64,000 bases of DNA, taken from Ohtaekwangia sp966211525 (lineage in GTDB: Bacteria > Bacteroidota > Bacteroidia > Cytophagales > Cyclobacteriaceae). Made by a program: the position numbers and the translations under genes. The DNA is taken from NCBI GenBank assembly GCA_966211525.1, contig CBIHOZ010000007.1, forward strand, positions 1 to 64,000. Direction: 5' to 3'. The notes under the pieces are model-generated. The model did not search any database. It saw only the letters and a program-made list of their open reading frames with translations, and was not told the origin of the DNA. Shown in pieces: positions 24,125 through 32,884 of this stretch; position 1 is the stretch's first letter, and each line of letters begins with the position of its first letter.

Positions 24125-26284
24125 ATGAATAAACTCTTAACCGCAGTCTTTTTTGCACTCTGCATTACAGGATATGCCCAGAAACAAATTACGGTTGAAG
24201 ATTTCACCACCAAAAATACATTTCCGCAGAAAACTGTCCGCGGCATCAACTGGATGAAAGACGGAAAGTTTTACTCTACACTGGAAAATAACAAGGTGGT
24301 AAAATATAATATCACGACAGGCCAGCCGGTAGCAACACTGGTGGATGGATCGACCCTGAACCCGAAGATCGACATTCAGGACTATTCCTTTAGTGGCGAT
24401 GAAAAGAAACTTCTACTGACTACCGATTTTCAAAATATCTATCGCCGATCATTTACCGCTAACTATTTCATTTACGACCTCGCGAGTAAATCTGTTAAAC
24501 CACTGTCAGCAAATGGCAAGCAATCGTACGCGGCTTTTTCAGCAGATGGCAGTAAGGTTGCTTTTGTACGCGAGAACAACCTGTTCTATGTAACACTAAG
24601 TGACATGAAAGAAGTGCAGGTAACAGATGATGGAAAATTCAATCATATCATTAACGGTACAACGGACTGGGTATACGAAGAAGAGTTCAGTTTTATAGAT
24701 GGTTTCTATTGGTCACCTGACGGGAAGAAGCTTGCCTACTATCGTTTTGATGAATCGGCTGTGCGTGAGTATAATCTGCAGCGCTGGGGAAAAACGTTAT
24801 ACCCTACCGACTACCGTTTTAAATATCCGAAAGCCGGTGAAGCAAACTCAACCGTTGAAATCTGGATCTATAACCTCGATAGCAAGCAGAAAGTAAAAGC
24901 TGATATAGGTACTGAAAAAGATATATATATACCGCGTGTAAAATGGACAGCAGATGCTAATCTGCTCTCGATCCGAAAACTGAACAGACTGCAAAACAAC
25001 CTGGACATTCTTCACATCAATGCATCAACCGGGGCATCTAATGTTGTGCTGAATGAGAAAAGTGAAACGTTTATTGACCTTGAGTTTACCGATGACCTGA
25101 TCTATCTCGCCGATGGCAAGCAGTTTATCTATACTACCGAACGCGATGGCTACAAACATTTATACCTGTATGGTGTGGATGGAAAACTGGTGAAGCAGAT
25201 TACGCAAGGTTCATTTGAAGTAAGTCAACTGATCGGTCTCGATGAAAAGACTAAAACACTTTACTACACATCTACCGAAGTATCGCCTCTTGAAAGACAT
25301 TTCTATTCCATTACACTAAGCGGCAAGAAAACGAAACTATCACAGGCGGCAGGTATACATACTATAAATATGAGCGGAGATTTTCAATTCTACATTGACT
25401 ATCATACGTCTGCTGCACACCCCACCGTGGTAAGCTTATTCAAGACAAAAGGGAACGCGCTGCAAAAAGTGCTGGAAGATAACGGTACACTTGCCAAATT
25501 ACTGGACGACTATGATTTTGCTGCGAAAGAATTTTTCTCTTTCAAAACGGTTGACGGTACAGACCTGAACGGGTATATGCTCAAGCCTAAAAACTTTGAT
25601 GCATCCAAACAGTACCCGGTGCTGGTATACCAGTATAGCGGTCCCGGCTCACAAAACGTGAACAACCTTTGGGGCGGAAGTCATTTCTTCTTTCACCAGA
25701 TGTTAACACAGAAAGGATATATAGTGGCGGTTATTGATTCGCGCGGTACAGGCGGACGCGGGGAACACTTCAAGAAACTTACCTATAAACAATTGGGTAA
25801 ATACGAACTGGAAGATCATATAGCCGGTGCCAAATTCCTTTCAACGTTAGGGTATATAGATGACAGTCGCATTGGTATTTGGGGATGGAGCTATGGTGGC
25901 TATATGTCATCGCTGGCGATGACCAAAGGAGCAGGCACATTCAAGATGGGTATAGCAGTAGCGCCCGTTACCAACTGGAGATTCTATGATACGATCTATA
26001 CCGAACGCTATCTGCAAACACCCCAGTTAAATGCAAGTGGTTACGATGACAACTCGCCTTCCACGTATGCAAACAAACTGCAGGGTAATTTTCTATTGAT
26101 ACACGGTACCGGCGATGACAACGTACATTTCCAGAACTCCGTTGTATTGCAGGATGCGCTGATCAATGCCGGCAAGCAATTCACGTCCTTCTATTACCCG
26201 GATAAACACCACGGCATACAGGGCGCACAAACCAAATATCCTTTGTATACCATGATGCTGAACTATGTTCAGGAAAACTTATAA
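24125..26284 (+). CDS. S9 family peptidase (dipeptidyl peptidase IV type)
   Basis: A 719-residue exported serine peptidase with a Sec signal (MNKLLTAVFFALCITGYAQ). The N-terminal part is an eight-bladed beta-propeller (about 30-480), including the WVYEEEF motif whose glutamates bind the substrate amino group. The C-terminal alpha/beta hydrolase has S589 in WGWSYGGYMSS, D664 in HGTGDDNVHF and H696 in DKHHGIQG. It should remove Xaa-Pro or related dipeptides from peptides outside the cytoplasm. All key residues are in place. It precedes the PLP enzyme by 23 bases. Confidence 0.94.
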   Translation: MNKLLTAVFFALCITGYAQKQITVEDFTTKNTFPQKTVRGINWMKDGKFYSTLENNKVVKYNITTGQPVATLVDGSTLNPKIDIQDYSFSGDEKKLLLTTDFQNIYRRSFTANYFIYDLASKSVKPLSANGKQSYAAFSADGSKVAFVRENNLFYVTLSDMKEVQVTDDGKFNHIINGTTDWVYEEEFSFIDGFYWSPDGKKLAYYRFDESAVREYNLQRWGKTLYPTDYRFKYPKAGEANSTVEIWIYNLDSKQKVKADIGTEKDIYIPRVKWTADANLLSIRKLNRLQNNLDILHINASTGASNVVLNEKSETFIDLEFTDDLIYLADGKQFIYTTERDGYKHLYLYGVDGKLVKQITQGSFEVSQLIGLDEKTKTLYYTSTEVSPLERHFYSITLSGKKTKLSQAAGIHTINMSGDFQFYIDYHTSAAHPTVVSLFKTKGNALQKVLEDNGTLAKLLDDYDFAAKEFFSFKTVDGTDLNGYMLKPKNFDASKQYPVLVYQYSGPGSQNVNNLWGGSHFFFHQMLTQKGYIVAVIDSRGTGGRGEHFKKLTYKQLGKYELEDHIAGAKFLSTLGYIDDSRIGIWGWSYGGYMSSLAMTKGAGTFKMGIAVAPVTNWRFYDTIYTERYLQTPQLNASGYDDNSPSTYANKLQGNFLLIHGTGDDNVHFQNSVVLQDALINAGKQFTSFYYPDKHHGIQGAQTKYPLYTMMLNYVQENL

Positions 26285-26307
26285 TATATACTGACATTTA
26301 TTCTGCT

Positions 26308-27255
26308 ATGATTACCCGCGAAGCCATTGAAGCCGCACACGAGCGCATTAAGGTATATATCAATCACACGCCTGTATTAACATCCGAGGCGATTGACAAT
26401 CTTATTGGAGGGAGTATATTTTTTAAATGCGAAAACCTGCAGAAGATTGGTGCGTTCAAAGCGCGCGGTGCGATGAATGCGGTGCTTACGCTGAGTCCAG
26501 AGGCAAGGGCCAAGGGTGTGGCTACACATTCATCGGGTAATCATGCGCAGGCTATAGCACGCTCGGCAAAGATTATGGGAATAAAATCCTATATCGTAAT
26601 GCCCCGCACGGCACCTGAAATCAAGAAGCAAGGTGTATTAAGTTTTGGGGGCGAGATTTTTGAATGTGAACCAACACTCGAATCGCGCGAGATTACTTTG
26701 CAGAAGGTTGTTAATAAAACCGGTGCGAGCGTAATTCATCCGTTCAATAACTATGAAGTAATTACCGGACAGGCCACGGCAGCGAAAGAATTTTTTGAAG
26801 ATATATCTTCACTTGATGTTGTTATACCTCCCGTGGGTGGTGGCGGATTGTTAAGCGGAACAGCATTGGCTGCAAAATATTTTTCTCCAGCAACACAGGT
26901 ATATGCCGGTGAACCGGAAGGTGCTGATGATGCGTATCGCTCGTTGATGAGTGGTTCGATTCAACCATCACAATCCAATTCCATTGCTGACGGATTGCTC
27001 ACTACGCTGGGAGATAAAACATTTCCCATTGTACTGGAGCATGTAAAAGAAGTAATCACCGTTAGCGACCAGCAGATCGCAAACGCCATGCGTATACTTT
27101 GGGACAATCTCAAAGTTATCGTTGAACCTTCTGGAGCTGTTCCCTTCGCTGCTATACTAAAGGAAAAAGAAAAGTTTAAAGGTAAACGTGTAGGTATAAT
27201 TATATCCGGCGGAAATGTAGACCTGGTGCGCGCTGCCAAGCTCTTTGGTTTGTAA
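26308..27255 (+). CDS. PLP-dependent threonine/serine dehydratase (or serine racemase)
   Basis: A 315-residue fold-type II PLP enzyme. Schiff-base lysine K51 in IGAFKARGAMNA; the SSGNHAQA loop at 75-82 binds the substrate carboxylate and the phosphate loop GGGG is at 177-180. There is no ACT regulatory domain, so it is the short catabolic form or a serine racemase; motif alone does not separate these. The end IISGGNVDL matches the family. It lies 23 bases after the S9 peptidase gene, suggesting a shared transcript and perhaps amino-acid use after peptide hydrolysis. A strong shared terminator follows. Confidence 0.9.
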   Translation: MITREAIEAAHERIKVYINHTPVLTSEAIDNLIGGSIFFKCENLQKIGAFKARGAMNAVLTLSPEARAKGVATHSSGNHAQAIARSAKIMGIKSYIVMPRTAPEIKKQGVLSFGGEIFECEPTLESREITLQKVVNKTGASVIHPFNNYEVITGQATAAKEFFEDISSLDVVIPPVGGGGLLSGTALAAKYFSPATQVYAGEPEGADDAYRSLMSGSIQPSQSNSIADGLLTTLGDKTFPIVLEHVKEVITVSDQQIANAMRILWDNLKVIVEPSGAVPFAAILKEKEKFKGKRVGIIISGGNVDLVRAAKLFGL

Positions 27256-27266
27256 AAACCGGCTAT

Positions 27267-27313
27267 AAAAAAACCGTTCTGCAATATATAGTATATCAGC
27301 AGAACGGTTTTTT
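27267..27313. terminator. Bidirectional terminator
   Basis: A-run plus CCGTTCTGC at 27267-27282 pairs with GCAGAACGG and a T-run at 27299-27313. The symmetric A and T flanks serve both the dehydratase gene and the convergent scpA gene. Confidence 0.92.
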
Positions 27314-27338
27314 ATTTTAGATTGCTATCTATAGCTTA

Positions 27339-28118
27339 CTAGTTGAAATCTTCGTTTAGTGTTATTTCAGGGGCACCCTCCTGTTTGGAGATCCAGAAAT
27401 TGTTAAATCCTTCACCAACCTGTATTGTAAGAACCTGCAGCGCGAGCAGTTCAAGTATAGCAAGGAAGTTAAAGATCAACCCGATGCGTGACGGGAATGA
27501 CTCCAGCAATTCTACAAAAGAAAGCTTGGAGGTTTTGCTCAACTCATCGATCAGGTATTTCTTTTGCCCTACAACGGTATATGGATATTGTACTACCTGG
27601 TGAACCGGTTTATTTTTCTCGGCAGCCGCTTTCTTCAATACCTTTTCAAATACCTGCATCAACTTGAATATAGTGATGTCCTGGAGTTCGGCTTCTACGT
27701 TGGTGCTTTCGGCCAGCGACTTCAATTCTTTCACCAGGTTGCCGCGCTTCTCTTTGGTGAGCTCTGTCTCCTCCATCTTATGGAAGGTATCCACCACCGA
27801 TTTATACTTCTTGTATTCGAGCAGGTGTCGAACGAGTTCTTCGCGCGGGTCAATTTCATTCCCTTGTTCATCCAATTGTGGTCGCGGCAATAGCATTTTG
27901 GATTTGATCCGCATGAGCGTTGCAGCAACCAATATGAATTCACTCGCTACTTCAATATTGAGTTGCTCCATCTGCTGGATATAGGCCAGGAAGTCGTTGG
28001 TGATCTTCGAAATCGGAATATCATAGATATCGAGTTCATCGCGTTCAATGAAGAACAGCAGAAGATCGAACGGACCTTCGAACAGCGGGAGTTTAACCTC
28101 AAAATTTTCCTGTGTCAT
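27339..28118 (-). CDS. scpA: Segregation and condensation protein A
   Basis: A 259-residue kleisin of the SMC-ScpAB condensin. The N-terminal phrase LPLFEGPFDLLLFFIERDEL followed by DIYDIPISKITNDFLAYIQ is the ScpA signature that contacts the SMC neck. The C-terminal half, GLIFNFLAILELLALQVLTI, is the winged-helix that meets the SMC head. I used the ATG at 28116-28118, six codons into the open frame, since MTQENFEVKLPLFEGPF is the usual start. No scpB or smc gene lies in the window. It is followed by a shared terminator. Confidence 0.93.
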   Translation of the reverse strand: MTQENFEVKLPLFEGPFDLLLFFIERDELDIYDIPISKITNDFLAYIQQMEQLNIEVASEFILVAATLMRIKSKMLLPRPQLDEQGNEIDPREELVRHLLEYKKYKSVVDTFHKMEETELTKEKRGNLVKELKSLAESTNVEAELQDITIFKLMQVFEKVLKKAAAEKNKPVHQVVQYPYTVVGQKKYLIDELSKTSKLSFVELLESFPSRIGLIFNFLAILELLALQVLTIQVGEGFNNFWISKQEGAPEITLNEDFN

Positions 28119-28316
28119 AGTCGAGTGAGGGAGCAAATTTATTTATAATCCGGCAAAAAGCCCGATTGAAAAGAAATACTAATTTTGTGGCTTTATTTTT
28201 TCTCCCAAACCTTCCTTTTCGGTCAATTAGTACGTTAAAACGCAGGTTAGGAGCGGTAGCTTAAAACTCTTACCTTCAATTATTGTTTATAAGAGGCATA
28301 TAATCCACAAAAACCC

Positions 28317-30236
28317 ATGCTGATAACTCCGGGAAAACTTTTGGCAGAGATCAACTCGCCTGACGATCTCAAGAAACTCGATCAGGCTCAACTCGTTCAG
28401 CTCTGCGATGAGCTCCGCCATTTCATTATCGATAATGTGTCGGTTTATGGAGGCCACTTTGGTGCAAGCCTCGGAGTTGTAGAACTCACCGTTGCTTTAC
28501 ATTATGTTTTTAAAACGCCTCACGACAACCTGGTTTGGGATGTAGGACACCAGGCGTATGGACATAAAATTCTGACAGGTCGCAGAGATACATTTTATAC
28601 CAATCGTGTTTACAACGGACTTTCAGGTTTTCCCAAAAGAAAAGAAAGTGAGTATGATGCATTTGGTGTAGGCCACTCTTCCACATCCGTATCCGCTGCG
28701 TTGGGTATGGCTGTTGCTGCCAAGTACCTCGGCCAGGATGAACGCCAGCATATAGCTGTTATTGGTGATGGTGCTTTAACAGGCGGAATGGCCTTTGAAG
28801 GATTGAATCACGCAGGTGTATCCGACTCCAACATTCTGATCATTCTCAACGACAACTGTATGTCGATCGATCCGAATGTAGGCGCATTGAAAGATTACCT
28901 TACCGATATAACTACTTCGCGCACGTATAATAAACTGAAAGATGAAGTATGGAATTTACTTGGTAAACTTTCCAACTTCGGCAAGAGTGCGCAAGAGATT
29001 GTTTCAAAAGTTGAGACCGGTATAAAATCAACATTACTGAGTCAGAGTAATTTATTTGAATCTCTCAACCTCCGTTACTTTGGTCCGGTGGACGGTCATG
29101 ATGTAAACCATCTCGTTACCATCTTCAACGATCTGAAGAATATAAAAGGCCCGAAGATACTTCACTGTGTTACGGTAAAAGGCAAAGGCTATGGCCCTGC
29201 TGAAAAAGGGAATGCTACTACGTGGCATGCGCCCGGTACATTTGACAAGATTACCGGTGAGATCTTCAAGAAAGTTTACGAGAAGCCGCAGGCACCCAAG
29301 TACCAGGATGTATTCGGACATACATTGGTAGAGCTTGCCAAAGCCAACGATAAAATAGTAGGTATAACTCCGGCGATGCCTTCGGGTTCTTCCATGAACA
29401 TCATGATGAAAGAGATGCCCGACCGTGCTTTTGATGTAGGTATAGCAGAGCAACATGCAGTAACTTTCTCGGCTGGTCTTGCAACGCAGGGGCTGGTGCC
29501 TTTTTGCAATATTTATAGTTCGTTCATGCAGCGTGCGTACGACCAGGTAGTACACGATGTATGCATTCAGAATTTACCGGTTAATTTCTGTCTCGATCGT
29601 GCAGGCTTTGCCGGAGCAGACGGACCAACACATCACGGTGCTTATGATATAGCATACTTCCGTTGTTTACCGAATATAGCTGTAGCTGCACCGATGAACG
29701 AAGCAGAACTTCGTAACCTGATGTATACTGCACAGCTGCCTCGCACTGAACTTGCATTCTCGATCCGTTACCCGCGCGGCCAAGGTGTAATGCCGGAGTG
29801 GAGAACTCCGATGGAAGCTATAGCGATCGGCACCGGTCGTAAACTGAGAGAAGGAAATGAACTCGCTATTTTAACACTCGGCCATATAGGTAATTATGCT
29901 GTGGAAGTTTGCGAGCGACTCGCGCGTCAGAATATTTCCATTGGTCATTATGATATGCGTTTTGCCAAACCGCTGGACGAAAAACTGCTGCATGAAATAT
30001 TCAGTCAGTATAAAAAAATAATTACTGTAGAAGACGGCTGTTTGCAGGGAGGATTCGGAAGTGCTATTCTTGAATTTATGGCGGATAACAATCTGCATGC
30101 AGAAGTAAGACGTTTAGGAATTCCGGATAGAATAGTGGAGCATGGTGAGCAACATGAACTTCACCACGAATGTGGCTTTGATGCAGAAGGAATTGAACGC
30201 ACCGTTGTAGAAATGTTAGAATTAGTACCGAGGTAA
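28317..30236 (+). CDS. dxs: 1-Deoxy-D-xylulose-5-phosphate synthase
   Basis: A 639-residue thiamine-diphosphate enzyme that joins pyruvate and glyceraldehyde-3-phosphate, the first step of the MEP isoprenoid pathway. The thiamine-binding region reads GDGALTGGMAFEGLNHAG and continues to ILNDNCMSI. The transketolase middle domain has VGIAEQHAVTFSAGLA and the C-terminal domain FGSAILEFMADN. Length is normal for Dxs. The stop overlaps the start of the next gene as TAATG, so the two are probably translated together. A -7-like TAATTTTG lies at 28180-28187 but has no good -33 box. Confidence 0.96.
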   Translation: MLITPGKLLAEINSPDDLKKLDQAQLVQLCDELRHFIIDNVSVYGGHFGASLGVVELTVALHYVFKTPHDNLVWDVGHQAYGHKILTGRRDTFYTNRVYNGLSGFPKRKESEYDAFGVGHSSTSVSAALGMAVAAKYLGQDERQHIAVIGDGALTGGMAFEGLNHAGVSDSNILIILNDNCMSIDPNVGALKDYLTDITTSRTYNKLKDEVWNLLGKLSNFGKSAQEIVSKVETGIKSTLLSQSNLFESLNLRYFGPVDGHDVNHLVTIFNDLKNIKGPKILHCVTVKGKGYGPAEKGNATTWHAPGTFDKITGEIFKKVYEKPQAPKYQDVFGHTLVELAKANDKIVGITPAMPSGSSMNIMMKEMPDRAFDVGIAEQHAVTFSAGLATQGLVPFCNIYSSFMQRAYDQVVHDVCIQNLPVNFCLDRAGFAGADGPTHHGAYDIAYFRCLPNIAVAAPMNEAELRNLMYTAQLPRTELAFSIRYPRGQGVMPEWRTPMEAIAIGTGRKLREGNELAILTLGHIGNYAVEVCERLARQNISIGHYDMRFAKPLDEKLLHEIFSQYKKIITVEDGCLQGGFGSAILEFMADNNLHAEVRRLGIPDRIVEHGEQHELHHECGFDAEGIERTVVEMLELVPR

Positions 30237-30997
30237 TGTTAAAGATTTTTTCGACAGTAAGAGGAAGTGGCAGGCCTGTGATTCTTATTCACGGGTTCCC
30301 CATGAACAGTAATGTGTGGGACAATTTCGCCACATCTTTATCCAAACACTATAAAGTTTACACACCGGATCTGCCCGGATTCGGAAAAAGTAAACTGCTT
30401 AATTTACCTTTTACTATAGAAGCAGTAGCCACTCAGTTGCTTGACTGGATGGATGAACAAAAAATTGAAAATCCTGTGGTGATCGGTCACTCGTTGGGAG
30501 GCTATGTAACATTGGCAATGGCTGCAAAAAATCCGGAGCGACTGGCCGGTATAGGGCTCTTCCATTCTACAGCGGCAGAAGACTCCGCAGAAAAAAAAGA
30601 GTCGCGTACAAAAACCATCGAGTTCGTTAAAAAAAACGGAGCACTAGCATTCACATCTAATTTTATACAACAACTTTTTGCGAACCAGGATCATCCGGCT
30701 ATAGCAACGGTTCGACAACTTGCTATTCAGTCGCAGGAAGATGCTGTGGTCGGATATACTGAAGCGATGCGCGATCGGCCGTCACGCATACACGTTCTCC
30801 AGGAATTTGAAAAACCTGTGTTATTCATTGCCGGTGAAAAAGACCAGGGCATACCGGCGGCAAGTATACAGCAGCAAGCTTCGTTGTGTAAACAGTCACA
30901 TCTTCATGTTATACCAAATGTAGCGCACATGGGGATGTTTGAGAAACCTGATGAAACCGTTAACCTCGCTAAAGTTTTTATTGACCATTGTAAGTGA
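30236..30997 (+). CDS. Alpha/beta-fold hydrolase
   Basis: A 253-residue serine hydrolase. Oxyanion HGFPMN at 19-24, nucleophile S86 in VIGHSLGGYV, acid in FIAGEKDQGIP and histidine in IPNVAHMGMFEKPDE. The fold is complete and cytoplasmic; substrate is not indicated. It starts one base inside the dxs stop (TAATG), so translational coupling to dxs is likely, although no functional link to isoprenoid synthesis is known to me. Confidence 0.9.
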   Translation: MLKIFSTVRGSGRPVILIHGFPMNSNVWDNFATSLSKHYKVYTPDLPGFGKSKLLNLPFTIEAVATQLLDWMDEQKIENPVVIGHSLGGYVTLAMAAKNPERLAGIGLFHSTAAEDSAEKKESRTKTIEFVKKNGALAFTSNFIQQLFANQDHPAIATVRQLAIQSQEDAVVGYTEAMRDRPSRIHVLQEFEKPVLFIAGEKDQGIPAASIQQQASLCKQSHLHVIPNVAHMGMFEKPDETVNLAKVFIDHCK

Positions 30998-31083
30998 ACC
31001 GCGTGGTTTGTTACATTACCGTTAGTAATTTGACTAAAACAATATTAAATTGTATATGTTTTCGGTGCACTCGCGCCCGCGTG

Positions 31084-31115
31084 TTAGGTTTAATAAAATC
31101 AGGATTCTATATTTG
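31084..31115 (+). promoter_or_regulatory. Bacteroidota-type promoter
   Basis: TTAG at 31084-31087, 20 bases, then TATATTTG at 31108-31115. The -7 box matches TAnnTTTG exactly and the -33 box differs by one base from TTTG. It sits 32 bases before the ATG of the zinc-ribbon membrane protein. Confidence 0.6.
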
Positions 31116-31147
31116 CTAATAGGAATATTAATAACCAACCTGTAACC

Positions 31148-31900
31148 ATGGAAGAGATAGTAGATCCACACCAGTATGACGCTTGGAATTCGATGGCAAA
31201 GAACATAGCGTTTGCTGCCTGGGCAATTGCCATTCTGATTGCTTTGTATCATGTAGTGAGACTAGCAACAATGAATGATGCCAAAACCAAATATGATTAC
31301 ATTAACCGGAGCGAGATTAAGACATTATGGATCGCTTCTGTTATTCTGGTAATCGGTTGCTGCTTTTACGCAAATGCAAACATCGTAGAACTTAATGCAC
31401 TTTGGATTTTCGTGCGCGTGTTCACAACATTTGCCATGGGGTTAATTGTAGCACTGATCATTCAGAACCTCTTGAAGTTTTACTATCCTTTCTTTATCGA
31501 AAAACGTTTGAAAGTACTTCGCTACAAGCCACGTGTTTCTCCGAAAACCGGTAAGGCTATGAAGCTTCTGAGTGAAGATGAAGAAGATGCTTACCTGGAT
31601 GAAGGTATGCAGGCAGAAGAAAATGTATTCTCTATTGACTACGATGTATGGAAAGATGAAGAAACCGGATACGTTAAAATTGAACGTTACTCTGGTCACT
31701 TACATGCATTGCAATGCCCTGAGTGCAACTACCAAACCTTTAAAGTTGTACGCGAAGAGATTCTGAAAAATCCTTCCGCTACTGAAGAAGGCGAACTGTT
31801 GAAGCATTTCCAGTGTGGCTATTGTGGATACAAGGCCAAGAAAACTGTTACGTTAAGAATGTCTCAGAAATTTGAAGAATCATCAGCAGCAACGGCATAA
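31148..31900 (+). CDS. Membrane protein with C-terminal zinc ribbon
   Basis: A 250-residue protein I cannot assign to a named family. Three hydrophobic segments lie near 19-38, 59-76 and 87-108. A cytoplasmic tail follows with acidic patches (SEDEEDAYLDEG) and then a zinc-ribbon-like module: C190-x2-C193 (CPEC) and C223-x2-C226 (CGYC), 30 residues apart. The arrangement suggests a membrane-anchored metal-binding or nucleic-acid/protein-binding domain. Similar proteins appear to be confined to related Bacteroidota, from memory. A promoter lies upstream and a shared terminator follows. Confidence 0.72.
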   Translation: MEEIVDPHQYDAWNSMAKNIAFAAWAIAILIALYHVVRLATMNDAKTKYDYINRSEIKTLWIASVILVIGCCFYANANIVELNALWIFVRVFTTFAMGLIVALIIQNLLKFYYPFFIEKRLKVLRYKPRVSPKTGKAMKLLSEDEEDAYLDEGMQAEENVFSIDYDVWKDEETGYVKIERYSGHLHALQCPECNYQTFKVVREEILKNPSATEEGELLKHFQCGYCGYKAKKTVTLRMSQKFEESSAATA

Positions 31901-31920
31901 CACTTTTACTAGATAATACT

Positions 31921-31951
31921 AAAAAATCCCGGGCTACCCTCGGGATTTTTT
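31921..31951. terminator. Bidirectional terminator
   Basis: AAAAAATCCCG at 31921-31931 pairs exactly with CGGGATTTTTT at 31941-31951. A- and T-runs are part of the stem, so it can end both the zinc-ribbon gene and the convergent nucleoside phosphorylase gene. Confidence 0.93.
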
Positions 31952-31958
31952 ATTTGTT

Positions 31959-32774
31959 TTAAATCCGGCCGATCAACTCTTTATATAGTTTGGTCAATAC
32001 CGGCTCTGACTTGCCGGCTACAGCAATGATCTCCGCTATATTAACAGGCTTCAGGTTATCCGGATCACAATCATCTGTGAGCACAGATATAGCGCAGCAG
32101 GGCAAGCCCATGTGGTTTGCTACAATAACTTCAGGCACGGTACTCATGCCCACAGCATCGGCACCCATGTTGCGTAGGAAACGATACTCTGCTCGAGTTT
32201 CCAGGTTAGGTCCCGTTACACTTACATATACACCTGTATGCAGCTTTATACCTTGCTCGCGGGCAATGGTTGTCAGCAGGCTATTGAGGTGGGCTGAGTA
32301 CGGCTGGCTCATGTCCGGGAAGCGAGGTCCCAGCAAGTCGTTATTTATACCTCGTAACGGATTATCGGGTTGAAAATTTATATGATCATCGAGCAGCATC
32401 AGCTCGCCTTTTTTCCAGCTCAGATTCATGTTGCCCGCAGCATTGGACAATAACAGATATTTTATTCCCAGTGATTTCATAACACGCACCGGAAAGGTAA
32501 TCTGCTGCATGCTATAGCCTTCGTAGTAATGGAAACGGCCTTGCATGGCCAGTATATATTTGCCGTTCAGCAATCCATAGATAAGTTTACCCTTATGCGA
32601 CTCTACCGTTGACACGGGAAAGTGCGGTATAGTATGATACTCGATTACTACAGGATTCTGAATCTCTTTTACAAAAAGATTACCGAGACCTGTACCGAGA
32701 ATTACACCAACCTCAGGCTGCGTTACTCCTTGCTTCCGGATATAGTCTATCGCTTCTTTGATCTGATCAATCAT
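31959..32774 (-). CDS. Purine nucleoside phosphorylase (trimeric type)
   Basis: A 271-residue cytoplasmic enzyme that splits purine nucleosides with phosphate into base and ribose-1-phosphate. The phosphate loop GTGLGNL near residue 27 and the STVESHKGKLIYG stretch with its histidine are in place. MQGRFHYYEGYSMQQI is the family signature, and NLETRAEYRFLRNMGADAVG with MSTVPEVIVA forms the base site. This is the mammalian/PunA-type enzyme, not the hexameric DeoD. It stands alone between two terminators. Confidence 0.94.
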   Translation of the reverse strand: MIDQIKEAIDYIRKQGVTQPEVGVILGTGLGNLFVKEIQNPVVIEYHTIPHFPVSTVESHKGKLIYGLLNGKYILAMQGRFHYYEGYSMQQITFPVRVMKSLGIKYLLLSNAAGNMNLSWKKGELMLLDDHINFQPDNPLRGINNDLLGPRFPDMSQPYSAHLNSLLTTIAREQGIKLHTGVYVSVTGPNLETRAEYRFLRNMGADAVGMSTVPEVIVANHMGLPCCAISVLTDDCDPDNLKPVNIAEIIAVAGKSEPVLTKLYKELIGRI

Positions 32775-32834
32775 ATTATAATACGCGTTATGCTGTTTGT
32801 TAAATATACTATATCACTGTGAAGTATCGACAAC

Positions 32835-32859
32835 AAAAAAGCCCGCATGCAGCAGGCTT
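32835..32859 (-). terminator. Probable terminator of the RND efflux operon
   Basis: AAGCC at 32839-32843 pairs with GGCTT at 32855-32859, with GC pairs inside after one mismatch, and minus-strand T-run (A at 32835-32840). It lies 26 bases beyond the TolC stop. TGAAGTAT and ATACTTCA flank it and may extend the stem. Confidence 0.65.
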
Positions 32860-32884
32860 CGTATACTTCATTATAAAGATGTTG

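Noticed and set aside
29052..29555. 167-residue minus-strand frame in dxs
   Set aside because: Antisense to conserved Dxs coding sequence with no recognisable motif.
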